From positions 126,001 through 190,000 of the forward strand of contig NC_079878.1 of assembly GCF_029227915.1 (NCBI RefSeq): a DNA stretch of 64,000 bases. Direction: 5' to 3'. This document shows positions 48,961 to 62,354 of this stretch, piece by piece. A program made the translations under genes and the position numbers. This DNA comes from Hydractinia symbiolongicarpus (Eukaryota > Cnidaria > Hydrozoa > Anthoathecata > Hydractiniidae). A model generated the notes under the pieces. The model saw nothing but the letters and a program-made list of their open reading frames with translations, was not told the DNA's origin and searched no databases. Position 1 is the stretch's first letter; the number at the start of each line of letters is the position of its first letter.

Positions 48961-51900
48961 TCGTAATTTCTGGATTCTTTTTTGCGTCACAAACTATTTC
49001 TTCGATATTTGCCGTCCTAGCCGAATTCCCTTGGGAGAATGCACTAAATCTCCCATTGAATCGATGTATGGGATATCAAACAAAAACATACAGTAATTTA
49101 AATTTTTAAAACTCACAATTCAACCTCCGGGCTCCTAATTATTTTATAACGGAACGGCAAAAAGCCCTGGGATTGGGGTTGCTCACAATCTGCATTATTC
49201 TATATTTATGCTTGCTAAAACAAAAATTTTAAAAAATATAAGCAGGTGCAACAACAAAATAAAAATTAAAACATAATAAAAATCCAAGATGCTAACAAAA
49301 TCGAAATTTCTAACAACCGTTATGTAAAAAGCTAAATCTGCGAAAACTACATACTTGGTTTGCCATGCCAGAGTACACACCGGGGAAAATAGTATACCAT
49401 TAAAAAAACCCAACATACTTCGTTAAGTCATACAAAAAAGGTTATTACAGAATCTCCATAATAAACAGTTCGTAATGCATCATACTATATTTAGTGCATT
49501 GCATACACAGCAACCCTCCCAAAATATTACTCAAAATATAAGAAATCAACAGTCAACAACAACACATAAAGAGAAACATCTACCGCATTATTCCAAACCA
49601 AAATTATAAAAGATCAGTTTGCTTTGCAGACTCATTAGTAAAAAAACCAATTATTTTTATTTTATGTATCAAGAAAACAGCGCAAATGTGCCTGGCATGA
49701 TAACAATGCAGCATTTTCGAATTTAAAAATCGAATATTTTTCGAGCGATCGTAACGTAACAGATAACATCGATTTAAGTTTGTTTACATGCAGGTTTATT
49801 ATAACGACATCAACACTGAATCACCCACTTCGTAGCGTTGAAAACAGTAACAGCGGAAAAATTTCTTTTTACAACTTATATAAGATCTTTTCTATGATAT
49901 ACACGATGCATTTTATGGGAATAGTGCTTTTTTTTTCATTTCAGCCTCAATATTCTTAACTTCCAAATCCTATCCTCATTATTCTTATATTCTTAGCATG
50001 GTTATGGCCTGAAAAATATAATAAAATAAAGCTCGCTATAAGTTGGTATAGCTATTGGCAAATTTTATATTTAGAACAAACAATCAAAGTGGGACATATT
50101 CTTAGGATATTCTTAACTTCTTTACATTGTTATAAAAAAGTGCTTAAAAATATATGTTCAGACTCCAGGACACTACATGGAACTTAATATTTAAGGGAAA
50201 GTTTAGCTCTGGAAAAAACGGCTAAAAAATCGTTATACTCCTAAATTCATTTTTGTACCGGATACTCCAAGCAACGCACCTGCTTGTCTTCTCCCAGTCG
50301 GTCGCTAGCTAGCGTTCTCTGGATAAAAGTCCAATAAGTTTTTAACTTCGATTATTAAAGTTCGCTTCATCCCAAAGAGAATAAATTAAAAATGTATAGC
50401 TACAACCATCCATAGCCTATAGCAGCACTGTAAGGCTTCGTTCTAGTAAACATAAAATGGAAAATATAGAAGAACAAATAAGCTTTGAGCTAACCTCGAT
50501 AAGCAAACACTGGCATGTCTTGTTTGAAATAGATTTTTTCAGGATTAATTTAAAAAAGAGACAACCTTCTTCGCTTTCTGTTGATAAACAACTTGTTCTG
50601 TGAGATACGGCGCACACATAATAAACCTAGAGTAAAATCAAATTATTCTATCCATAACTACCCCGTACAGCTTTTAACATCAACAATAAATAAACCCCCG
50701 TGTGGCAAGCTTTTTTAACTTAATAAATTTTAGCGCAATGACACGCTTTGGGGAGACTATAATTAGTAATAATAATTATGATTGATAAAAGCAATTATCT
50801 GTTTAAGAGCTATGTCTGATTTTGCTTATTTGAAAAACTGAAGAACAAAAGCTGAAAAGATTCATAGACGACTTTTTAAACTCTTTCATACATAACCAAC
50901 TTTTTTTAAGTTGCAGGTAAGATTTAAGTATACAATTTGAAATAATTATATAAGTTATCAAATATTTCAAATAATTTTGATGACCAAGAATAATAGACCT
51001 ACTCTTGAGGTATCCAGGGTGCTATTCTAAGTTTACATAATCCTTTGTGATGGTTTGAATCCATTGTGAAAAGTTGTATACTCGTCAATGTACATTACCA
51101 GCCCATAGTTATGCTACGTCTTGTTGCTTGTTGTTTGAGTTGAATGTCCTAAACCAACTAAAGGGGATAAAATAAGATAAGGGGATAAAAGGGAAACATA
51201 TGCGTATTCTAATCAAAATATTTACGTTTTTAAAATATACATTAGCATAAAAGAATTTGTATTTAACAAATGTTTTGAAATTAAATTAAAATGTAATTTA
51301 TAATCGAGCCATTATTTTCAGTTTCTCATGGTATATTTGCTTTGTATATTTGCCAATATTTGCTTTGAAAGGCCAATGATATGTGATAGTATCTATGATT
51401 TTTTGTTATATCTACTCTCTGTTTTTCCACAAGGGAGTGTAGCAGAACAGCAAACTTACTTACCATTTTAGATCTACAAGATGGTTTTCTGACACATCAT
51501 AGTTAGTTGTGATACATTTTGTGAAAACACGGCTGATTGTTTGTTTCAACCTTCTCATTTGCCTCAGCAGCTCACTTGTTACTTGTTTGTTCGATGTTTT
51601 CATCGCGCTGTTTTTTGAATTGTTTCCGCACGTATTCTTTAAAGGATTTATTGTTTACACATCACACAGGTAGTTCTGTTTACAAAAACAGTTTTTTTTT
51701 ATTAAAACTTTCTTTTTACATTTGGTTTGTTGTGCTCTATGTATCTTCACAGAGGGTCTTTTCACTAGATTCTTGAGTTTCGGGATTAAAAATTATATTT
51801 TCCCAATGTTCGTTGATTTGGCATTTCATTATGGTTTAAGCGCACCACGCTTTTTTTAAAAAAGCACTTTAACCCAGTTACGCGTCTCTTCTTTTGAAAT

Positions 51901-52579
51901 TTTCAAACCTTTAAACAGAAAAATTGAAGTTGGTGTCAATCAACGTATCCTGTTACAAAAGCAATTAGTTGGACATTCCATTGTCGTCTATTTGGATCGA
52001 CCTGTCCTCTACGCACTCAAATTTCCACAGATAAGAAAGAGATGAGTCAGAAAGTGTATGAAAGACAAATACGAATTAAATGAAAAAAAATAATATCTCT
52101 TTTTTATTTTTTCTACCTTATTTATGAGTTTATGAGCTTATACGAGAGCTCTTTTGTTGGGACACAGATCTACATCTTAAATTTGTTTCTTGTCTCTGGA
52201 CTTACGCAAAAGAACAAAAAACGTCATCTCGTGTGCTAAATGGCCCTGTTATATCTTTTTCTCATATTAGAGCACTATTGGCGAATTTGCGTGTTACGTA
52301 ACTATAGAATGGCCACTTCTAAAAAAGGTCAATGTCATCTTAAATATGTCTTACAAACATCTAAAATGCATATTCTGAAATCTGTTTTCTGACGTCTTTA
52401 AAAAGATGCGTTTGAGAAGATATCAAATGACTTTTAAAAGATGTCTTTGCTATATACGAGTTTTTTAGCAGAAATCTTTCCTGAGACGTTTGAAGGACGT
52501 TTTAAACTGGTTTATTTTTGTTTCTTCAAGTAGCAAATATTTTTAGGCGGTTACAGATCTTTTTGCATATGCCTAGCAA

Positions 52580-52620
52580 TTACATATCGGCTTCCGTAAA
52601 TTACATATCGGCTTCCGTAA
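52580..52620. repeat. two-copy 20-bp tandem repeat
   Basis: TTACATATCGGCTTCCGTAA occurs twice, immediately adjacent, with no mismatch. Confidence 0.8.
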
Positions 52621-52711
52621 ATGTGGAGTAATAAGAAAACATAAAGTATTATGCACAAAATTATTATCTTTGTTTCCCTGAATATTTCCCCGAATACAAT
52701 TCAATTTGAAA

Positions 52712-52960
52712 AGTAATAATAATAACAACAACAACAACAATAACAACAACAACAACAACAACAACAATGACAATGACAATAACAATAACAATAACAATAA
52801 CAATAACAATAACAATAACAATAACAATAACAATAACAATAACAATAACAATAACAATAACAATAACAATAACAATAACAATAACAATAACAATAACAAT
52901 AACAATAACAATAACAATAACAATAACAATAACAATAATAATAATAATAATAATAATAAC
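52712..52960. repeat. CAA/CAATAA microsatellite
   Basis: About 245 bp of (AAC)n grading into (CAATAA)n, with AAT repeats at both ends. Long poly-Asn, poly-Leu and Ile-Val frames across it are artefacts of the repeat. Confidence 0.95.
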
Positions 52961-54217
52961 ATCAATTATCATATTGCATTTATGTCTGTGCAGGTCAAGA
53001 TTGTCATTTAAAGTGTTCGCCGTTTCAGCGTAATTTCTAGTGAAAAAAGATAATATAAATTATCGCCTACTATTAGTTCATGGATATGAAATTCAATGAA
53101 AAAGTCTGAAATGTCTATTAACAATATTTTTCCAAAAATAAATGGTCATGTCTAAGTAAATAAAAAATATCTATTGTTATTGATTCTATTAATAGTACGG
53201 ATTAATGGTCCAGATTAATGGTCGGGGTGGGTAGGTCGAAAATGTCGATTTTTTGCAGTGTCAAAGGTCGCATTAAAAAAGGACGTTACTTTAAAAAGAT
53301 GTAAGAAAAGGTTGGCAGGACGATGAAAAGGTTATGAAAAAAAATATGATGGTTAGGATTACGATTTTTTGCATCATTTCTATTTTATATTTTATTGTTC
53401 ATACTAACATTTTTGTCTTCAAGTGGAAGAAAGTAAGTCATCATGCATACAAATAATATGACGTTATCAACAATCAATGATGCCCTTAACCCCTTTTCCG
53501 ACTCTCCCGACAGTTCCCCTAAAAACTTAACCCTAATAGGGTTAAATGTTTTTACCTTTCTTATTGCTTCTTGTGCTTTTGGCGTTGTGATGTTTCATTT
53601 GTACTTTGACCTCGTGTAAAATTATAGTGTTTGTATGCCCCTTTCATCATCGTTTCGATAAGTTTTTAAAAAATTGCAACTTTATCGCCAGAGTGAGCTA
53701 TTAATTGAGTAACAGATTTTGATGTTGTTATCTTCAATACGCTTAATAGTAAATACTATTTGTGGTGATCTTATTGTGGCAGTAAATTAAATGCTATCTA
53801 GTAATACATTTCTAATGGAGATGGTATATTTTGTAAGGTCAAAGGTTTCTATCAAAGTGGGGCAATGAGTCGTAGTTTTCTTAATCGTTGCTACTAATTT
53901 CCTGGTGTTACCTGTCTTTTTACGCTATAAATTCATATTCTTCGCTCTTTTTACCTTTGCTTCCTTTCGATTGAATAACCAGCTTGAAGCGTTGTCAATG
54001 CATGATGGCGTAGTTAGTCTACAAAATATTGCAGCTTTGATGCGAAATGAAAGAGCTGCTACATGATTACAAGCTCCCAACATTTCTGTCATGCATTGGC
54101 AGTGCAAAGTTTTAATGGAATCTCCTTTATTCATAGATCATATCCATACTTTCTGTTCCAGTTTACTTACACTCCCCCCCCATTGATTTCATTTGTAATT
54201 ATTAGAAATTACAACTT

Positions 54218-54360
54218 AATCAAGGATATCGTTACAGAAATCAAAGGATACAGTAGGGCTGTTAAAGTAATAAATTGATGTTGGAATTAAACAAAACTTA
54301 CTACATCCCTTGAAAAAATTATTAGAGCTCAGAATACGTTCAGCTATATCTAAAACAGCC
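54218..54360. repeat. dispersed repeat, copy 1 (pair with 62355-62500)
   Basis: The block GGATATCGTTACAGAAATCA, a diverged middle, then TTGATGTTGGAATTA and a later TATATC segment matches the block at 62357-62440 in the same order and orientation. Confidence 0.55.
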
Positions 54361-54399
54361 ACATAAAAATCCACTCCTTTGAAATGACTACATTAGGAA

Positions 54400-54870
54400 C
54401 GAAAATTATCGGACGAAAAAACTAACGGATTTTTTTTTGTCCGAAAAGTTTTCTATCCGAAATTTGTGTCTGCCCAAAGTTTTTTTGTCCGAATATTTTG
54501 GTTTATCTAATTTTTTAAAAAAGGAACAGTGTATAGAAATTATATTAGGGTAATCAGAATAAAATGTCAAAAAAACTGCATTTTTTAATTTTATTATTTT
54601 AGTTATTTTCACATTTGGCTAAGGCTCTATCTATAAAGTTGGATCTTAAAGTCCCCTTTTTTAGATCTTGATTGAATATATGTTCACTATAAATGCTACA
54701 GCCTTCTTTTTGTGTTATTTCCCGTAATTATCACTTTTGAAATTTGGGTAAAATTCGTTCAAAAGATTTACCCATACATTTTTTGATTTTATAAATCTTG
54801 TCGGAAAATTTTTCTGCTGAAATCAAAAATTGCGTCCGGAAGTTTTTCCATCGAAACATTTTTCGCCAAA
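54400..54870. repeat. decayed TTTTGTCCGAA-type repeat
   Basis: Motifs such as TTTTTTGTCCGAA, CTATCCGAAATTT and TGCGTCCGGAAGTTTTT recur through this stretch in the same orientation. This suggests an old short tandem repeat. Confidence 0.4.
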
Positions 54871-55642
54871 AATTTTAGTTCTTAATGTACTCAGTTTGTC
54901 TATTTTTAAATTATTATAAAGTGGACAAAACATGGCGTGGATTAATTTTAAGATTTTTCTAAAAAAATCTAATTCTAAAACGCATGTAAAATTTCAAGTT
55001 ACGGAGTTAAATAAAGTTAGTGGCGATCTACTTGTGGTAGACCAGTGTATTTACGCCAGAGTTCCATTTGCAGAAACTTTAATTTAATTGAAAGCGGACC
55101 AACAAATTCAAAAAGCAACTATATAAATTGCGTCAGGCGATTACGAGTAGTTTACCGACAAAATTATGAGAAAGAAAATTTTAAACCTAGTGAGAACGAA
55201 AACAGCTTTCGAAACTTCGGCGAAAACGCAAAATATTGGAATCATTTTTATATTTTCAGTAAAGCCTTCTTAAAATCATCATGTTTAAATCATTAGTTAA
55301 CGTAGTTAACGGCAACCTAAAATTGTAATCTAAAACGTAGAAGAGAAGAAGAAAAAATACGCCTTTGAAGAATGTGGACACACTGAAACTAATTTCAACT
55401 TGGGCGTCAATGCAATCTATATAGTATGAATTACATTTAATGTTGAATTAATTTAAGTATGTGGATATTATTCAAAGGCGTAGTAACTCACAGATCAAAA
55501 ACAGAATATTAGCAACCAATCGATAGTTTATGATGAACATATTTTTGTCACTTTAACCCACAAATCAAAATAATACGATACAGATGATTTTATAATGCCT
55601 CTCTAATCACATGATAATTGTTTTAACTTCCGATGTAAATCG

Positions 55643-55695
55643 TTGCGTAACCTTACAGCTGAAACGCACCTCATTTCAGCTGTAAGGTTACGCAA
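55643..55695. repeat. perfect 22-bp inverted repeat with 9-nt loop
   Basis: The arms 55643-55664 and 55674-55695 are exact reverse complements (left arm starts TTGCGTAACCTTACAGC), with loop CGCACCTCA. No homopolymer explains it. It could be a palindromic MITE remnant, or an RNA hairpin if transcribed. Confidence 0.85.
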
Positions 55696-56882
55696 AAGTT
55701 ATTCGAAATGTGAATTTTCAAACAAATACCGATGAAATAACAAATGCGCAGATCAAAGTGTTATTTTATTAGAATTAGACATTAGGGTTTTATTCGGCAT
55801 TCTGATTGGTTTAGGGCTTTTAAAGACATGACGATATGAACCAGTATTGCTGGTTATCTAGATAACTACACATTGTCTATAGAAAAGATGAGACGTCCAG
55901 TTTTATCAAAAATACTAATGAAGGGCGACGAATTTGTAACACAATATTTTCTTCCTCAATTCCACTGTCAATTCTTTCAGCCTTTTAGATGCTCAGTTAA
56001 CGTAAAAATCTTCAAAGTCCATTCCATCCAGAGCTAGGTAAAAGGTAGCTTCAATATTTCCTAAAATTAAACCTCGAAAGCAGCGCATTCTCGTGTTTAA
56101 AAATAAAGAAATTTTCAGGTTACATAATTTGTTTACATTAGAAAATCTTATAGGTCATAGAAGACTATTCTAGAAAGAAAAATTAGGCGAAACACGTACA
56201 TAAGATTGGATGGTTAGGGTTACAACAGCATATTTTATTTTTATTTTAAATTTATTTTGAATACATTTCTGAAAAAAAATGAAAAAATTAGGAAATTAAA
56301 ATTTTTATCTTCAAATACTCCACATACTGTCAACTTCAAGTGCTTATTTTTGAACCTTAAAAAGCAAGAACAAATGTCATGGAATGACATATTTCATGTA
56401 ACCTGAAATATTTTTTTGAAACTTTCTTACCCACCTAAATGAGAAAAATATTCTCATGTACACAAATAGACTATTTCCTTAATTTAAGACATTCCGATTT
56501 CACACAATTAAAAACTTCTCTTTTGATTTATCAAGACGGTGGACATCATTTTTTGTCGGTTACTCATTATATTTCCTGTTTCAAAAAACTGGTATCTAAC
56601 CAACTTGGTGACGTCACTTGTGTATTCCTTTTTTAACCAGGATATTATCGGTGGATATTTCCTATTCACACGAACGTATTGTTCTACAAGATTATACCAA
56701 TAGTCAAAAACAGCAAGTGCCTTAAAAGAAGTAGAAAAAAATAGCATTTTATATTTTTAGGAAACTGTGTCATTTCCTATTACTCTGTTTTTGCTAAATT
56801 TCATAATTCATAAAATTTACGAATTCAAAGTTACTAACTATTTGTATGTTCCACTTTACCATAACATAATCAAGAAAAAACG

Positions 56883-57070
56883 CAATGAAGTATGAAAACG
56901 CAATGAAGTATGAAAACCCAATGAAGTATGAAAACCCAATGAAGTATGAAAACGCAATGAAGTATGAAAACCCAATGAAGTATGAAAACCCAATGAAGTA
57001 TGAAAACACAATGAAGTATGAAAGCCCAATGAAGTATGAAAACCCAATGACGTATGAAAACGCAATGAAG
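56883..57070. repeat. 18-bp minisatellite with 54-bp higher-order period
   Basis: About ten units of AATGAAGTATGAAAACCC. The 17th base varies so that units run C-type (CGC), CCC, CCC, CGC, CCC, CCC, giving a three-unit super-repeat in the first six copies. Because 18 is a multiple of three, open frames persist on both strands; none is supported as a gene. Confidence 0.9.
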
Positions 57071-58125
57071 TATACTATAATAAAAACACAAGTACGCTGC
57101 ATTCCCATTGTAGAAAAATGCAAAAAACATTTTAAATAAATTTGATTGCGAATTTTTAGTTAATTATTCTAACACTCGGCTTCTCTGAAATGAGAGAGTT
57201 ACCTGCAGGCAAAACTACTCACTGTTTAGAAATGAAGAAACCATAATGAGGAAATCTTAGAAGATTTTTTTAGTTATAGTGAGAACTTAAAACTTGCATT
57301 AACGTTTCATTTCTGAACAGCCCGTCACATCACAAATTGAATTTCTAAAACGTTTGGTATGCTTTCTACTGCACCTTTCTCGACCATATAGTGAAGAAGT
57401 AAAAACCCGGACCGAATAGGATTATTATACATAGCTAGTTTCTAAAAAAACAATAATCAGTGAATTAAATAAACGTGAAGTTTTATCGACTCGTCGGAAA
57501 TAAAACACAGTCATAATGTTCATATGACAATTCAACATGTAGGATATTTTACAAACAATAATTGCTAACTCAGAATATAAAATCTAGCTGCAGAAAAGAA
57601 TACCACCTACAGGTGTTACGACTGAGATATATAGATAGATGTGCATATATTTTACATGTCTTGCCTCACAAATATCGAGGGAATACCCTTCTATTATTTT
57701 TATAGACGTAGATGGCGAGTCCTATAATATTTAATTCTTGTTTTGTGCTACACAGACCAAAAATAAACAAGAAAATGCAAAGACAACACATGAAACTTTG
57801 TTTTTTTGAAGAGATAGTTAATGATGAGTCGGGAGTGGTGTTTAGTGGATTTATTTATTCCTTGTTTGATTCGCTCAAGATATGAGACATTAGGAGAGAA
57901 TGAGTTTTGTTAGCTCCTTTGTAGCTTTTAAGGAAGTCTATTTTTTAGTTGCTATATTGAGCGATATAAACAATCTCCATATCTCATAGCATACTTCGTT
58001 TTTTCAGAAAATTGATCTATTTTATCGTACTCTCAAAAGCTTGAAACAATTAGTTTAAAACTTGAATTTTCTATGAATATTTTACAGCATTGGAATAGAA
58101 AACAAAGTTTGTTTACCTATTTTCA

Positions 58126-58269
58126 TCTATATTATAATGCCCGTATACGTCTGTCCGTCCGTCTGTCTGTCACGCAAAATGGTAGCCTAGCTGCGCAATA
58201 GCGAGAAGCACGCAATGCGGTATAAAAAGGACGGGCGAACCCGTGGATTTTCCACGGGCTAACGACTAG
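58126..58269 (+). mobile_element. complete short Helitron-like element
   Basis: This 144-bp element starts TCTATATTATAATGCCCG after a host A. It ends in hairpin CCCGTGGATTTTCCACGGG, seven bases, then CTAG before a host T. All structural marks of a Helitron terminus are present. It shares its 5' end, its CACGCAAAATGGTAGC interior and its 3' end with the inverted copy at 1678-1791. It is non-autonomous. Confidence 0.65.
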
Positions 58270-58644
58270 TATTGTTAATTTGTATAATCTTTCGTGCAAG
58301 CAACATTTAACAGCACAAATTTAAAACAAATCAATTTATAAAAGATGTCTGCCACCTCAATGAACTTGTCAATACTTGCAGCTTCCCCTTATTTGCCCTC
58401 AATTTTATTTCGCTTCGTTGTCTGGTTCCCATTTCGGTTTGTTAGCACGTGAATTGCTTATATATTCTATAATATTTTTACTCGAATCGTGGCCACATTT
58501 GCCATAATTTGTTTGGTGATGTTTTAGCGTTTTTTTCCCACAAAAATTTTTAACTAGAGAATCAAAAACTCAAAACTTTTTCTTCCACCCCAATCAAGGT
58601 GGAGTCTCACAGAGTCAGTAAATAAAATTTGAATCTCCCGTTTT

Positions 58645-58927
58645 TTGAAACCTTGTGGTTGGGAGGTATTTTATAAGGAAAATGATCTGGAGGCAAACGA
58701 TGACCTATTGCTATGTTTTTACGAACGAATTAAACTGGCTTCAAGACCTCCGATCCTGCACAACAGTTCAGAATGGCAAATTAGTGAATACTGTGTGCGC
58801 TGTAAATTTAGAATTGATGAACTTGATGGCGTATGTTATATTCAGTTTCCCCACATTAAGGACAAGAGTTACATCATTAAATGGGTTTATTGATAATCAG
58901 CTCAAGAAAACCCGTCACAAACTCTAG
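58645..58927 (+). CDS. unassigned overlapping open frames, possible transposon remnant
   Basis: Two overlapping frames run for 80-90 codons (58645-58893 and 58655-58927). The first begins at TTG, not ATG, and reads gene-like in its middle. Neither matches a family I know. They lie 350 bp upstream of a LINE remnant on the same strand and may be part of the same old insertion. Confidence 0.2.
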
Positions 58928-59239
58928 TAGCTATTTCGCAACAAGCAGGATATTTTTTGGGATCTATTGTTACAATTTCGAACCTTGTTACTAGAAATAA
59001 AATTCACAATTTTAAGAGCCAATCAGAAAAATGTAACAATTGAAAAATATTTAAAATTTTAACCCTATTCATGCCAGGGAGAGGGGCAAAAATATCTACC
59101 TGGCTGAAGTTTTGTCATTTTGGTATAAAAAGACTAGCAAAAATGAACTTTAAAAATTTCAATCAGGTGGTATGTCACGCTCATTCAGGTCTACCTTAAA
59201 TTTCCTGAGTTCCTTGGTATTAACCACTTATTAAAATTC

Positions 59240-59786
59240 TTTATTTACAGTTCGTACATTCATGGATAATCATGGATAGCCATCTAAACTTGAGCTCTCA
59301 CCTTCAACGAATGTACAGGCGGGTTAGTTCAAGGCTCAAAATGCTCAAGAAAGTAAGACATAACATTTCACCAACTGTTGCTGAGAAGATATTCACGTCA
59401 ATGATTCAACCTCTAATTTTCTACTGCTACCCTGTTTATGGTGGCATGAGCGATACATGGCGATTGAAATTCGAATCGTTATTTCTGAAAGTAAAATTCA
59501 TTGTCAAAAATGGCCAACTTTCACAATACGACTGAAAAGAAAAATTGTTATTGACGTCTTCAAATCGTTACATTTCGAAACTGATGGGAAATATGTTATG
59601 ATCAACCACTCGATAAACACTCGAGGAAAGAACTGTTCACTTCGGCTCCCATCAATTAAATCTGAAGCTGGGAGAAAATTATCATATTATCAGGGAGCAG
59701 TTATTTTTAACTCCCTACCTGTTAGTATTAGGAAAGAAACTAATTTTAATTTATTTAAAAAACTAATAAACAATTATGATTTTTAA
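59240..59786 (+). mobile_element. non-LTR retrotransposon remnant (reverse transcriptase C-terminal part)
   Basis: The first frame (to 59535) carries MDSHLNLSSHLQRMYRRVSS, then a thumb-like FTSMIQPLIFYCYPVYGG. The second (59457-59786) carries INTRGKNCSLRLPSIKS and YQGAVIFNSLPVSIRKE. In order these match the region after the catalytic core of LINE (CR1/jockey-type) reverse transcriptases, ending just before the 3' UTR. One frameshift near 59460-59530 joins the two. The catalytic domain and endonuclease are not seen, so this is a truncated, dead copy. Confidence 0.7.
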
Positions 59787-61929
59787 ACTTTTCTGGTTCA
59801 TCCACGATGTGGGAGGGAACGGTTGACGCCATCGACACAAACAATACAATTTCCACGTCCTCTTACTGCCAAATGTATGGATTGTGTGATGACGTCATCC
59901 GTCGTTTCTTACATCGTGTTTCTTGATATACCTGAAAATTTTTCGCACAAAGTCTTTCACAATATTTTTAATTTTCTCATATATGGTTCTCAATGTTTAT
60001 TCTCTTAAATTTTTCAATATCCGCGAATTTTTATTTCTCTCTGTTTAAATCTTACTTCGAAAATTTTATATTTTGTTATTTTTGTTTTACACAGGTCTCT
60101 CATTGATAACAGTAACATTTATATATATAAAGATAAATAATAATAATAATAATAATAATAATAATTATAATTAGATCAAACATATTACTCACTTTGCTAC
60201 AAGCACACATTTTCCGGGCGTTAATTTTTTCCCAAAGTCACGCCTATTTACTGCTATTTTTAGAGATTCCAAATCATATTTTACTTTTTACACTCGTTAC
60301 AAATCTATTTTAGCGAAGTTTATTATGAAACCATTGTTTTACAAAAATGTTTTAAGGCTACATGGCTCAGAAAATGAAGAAATAAACATCCATTTTCTAA
60401 AAAAAAAATATGTCGGAATGTTAGAGTTTTAACATCTGTCTTGATCAAAAAAGCATCTTTCTAACCAAAAAAGCACAAAATAAATGCTACATCCTATTAA
60501 AAAGGTGTATAGAAATAATGAATTAAGTCCGAGTAGCTAAAATGACACTCGAAGTATCAAAATAATTTCTGATTTGAATAATTTAAGTAAATATCACCAA
60601 GAATTTACGCCAAGTATCATCATATTTTTACATATATATATAGTTTATCTATAGTTCACGTAGTGTCTAATTTCTTCTTTTTTGTACAATTTAGGCACGG
60701 ATAAGATATGTTATATTTCCTAGTTATATCCAGCTAGTAAGCTTAGCTAGCTAGTAGCTAATTCTGGTTAGACCAGTTGCGATCTTATACAAATTATATC
60801 ACTATACTGGCAACAAAGAATTATTTTTTCTGCCAAATTTCAATTTCTTTTACAACGGCATTCACTTTTGCGTTAAAACCAATTATCTTAAAAAAAACAC
60901 CATCAATCAAAAAATTTCAAATTCGCAAGTTCTTTGTTTTTTGTGCCGCCGTTATTCAAATTGCTTTTTAAATGTTAAACCTTAATAAGGTCAAATTGAA
61001 GTCAAAATATACTAAAAATTCTGAAAAAAGTTCTTTATTTACGAATAATAAAAATATCAACGACTATCATGCTCTTTCTGACTGCAACCAAACAATAGAA
61101 TGTTCTTATCTTTTCGTTTAAACAAGATGCACTAAAACAGATTGCAAGGTCATTTTTGATGCCAGAACTAGCAGCAATGGTATCGACGAAAAAATTCTGA
61201 AAATGAAAAAAAAATTTCAGTAGATCACTATGAATCTGCTTACACAAATTCAACTTATAGTTTCCAGAAGTTTGAGATTAAAATCACCGTTCCAAGAGAA
61301 TGTTTGTTTGACGCAAATTAACTTATGACAACGCTTAGTTGAATATTTACCAGTGGAATTTAAAGTTTGATCTAAAGGAATAGAAATGAACAAGAATTAG
61401 TTTCAGTTTGCGTGACAAATATATAATTTTTATCCAAGCCCTTTATGTGCTTTGTAAAACCAGCGATATCATTAAGGTGGATAATAAGAATCAACAGTAA
61501 AGGAGAAGCCAAAGTCGCGTATGTGACAGTTTTCAAGTCTCTCTATTGACGTTGAAAAAAATTAAAAGTGTTTTTATGGAGATAATAATCTCCAACCAAC
61601 TGCTTCTCTTCTTTTAAAGTTTTTCTTCCACCCTTTAGCCTTTTTTCGGGTTGGAAAATATAAGATAACGTTATCTTGGATTGATTGGCGCATTCAATGG
61701 TATTTTATAATCTAACAAATATTCAAGTTTTGTATGCAATACGGTGTCTTCCATGTCACTTTCCGCTTAATAGCAACCTTGTCGCCCATAGAGAGTGTAT
61801 AAAGGGTTAAATTTTCTAAGTACTTTTAAATATAGAGGACGAATACTCTCACTTTCATAGGTTTTAGTCTAACGAAATAAAAACAATAAAAAGCATGAGT
61901 GTACGGGTTAGGCAACAAAATTTCGTTGT

Positions 61930-61961
61930 TTAACCACTTAACCGAATGGTTAAGTGGTTAA
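61930..61961. repeat. 14-bp perfect palindromic hairpin
   Basis: TTAACCACTTAACC, loop GAAT, GGTTAAGTGGTTAA. The arms are exact complements. Confidence 0.85.
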
Positions 61962-62354
61962 GCAGCGTGGTTACTTGCGATGAGTGACCCATTTTGAAGA
62001 TAACATCTAAAGTAATTTCGGCGGATATGACCAAGAAGAAGAAGAAGATGTTCAAGGTACAAATAAAAAAAAATTGCAGCGTGTTAGCGGTGGACGAAAC
62101 GTGGTTTATAAAATAAGTATATTTATCAAAAAAAAAATAATAATGTAGAGTTACATTTATCTTATCGTGAGCTATCCAAAATCAAAAATATATGACAGTT
62201 GTAACGTTTTTTAGGTTCGGTGTGATACTTAGAAAAAATGACAATTCAAATTGTTAAGCTTCCTTGTTGGTATTAGCCTGCATTGGCTAATTAATGATAA
62301 ATAAATTTAAAATATAATTTTTAAAAAAAAGATACTTATGCGATTGCGTCACTT

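Larger units (their letters stand above)
48961..58124. other. gene-poor region with simple repeats
   Basis: I see no supported gene. It holds a 20-bp tandem duplication (about 52580-52620), a large CAATAA microsatellite, decayed TGTCCGAA motifs (54400-54860), a perfect 22-bp hairpin (55643-55695) and an 18-bp minisatellite (56883-57070). The remainder is unstructured AT-rich DNA. Confidence 0.5.

Noticed and set aside
50560-50622. Minus-strand start ATGTGTGCGCCG with about 20 gene-like codons
   Set aside because: No good donor follows and the frame stops shortly after; no continuation found.
52573-53033. Long poly-Leu, poly-Asn, Ile-Val and Thr-Ile frames
   Set aside because: They are produced by the CAATAA/CAA microsatellite in all frames.
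62029-62060. ATG followed by five Lys codons and a GTACAA donor-like site
   Set aside because: Explained by a GAA microsatellite; no downstream exon found.
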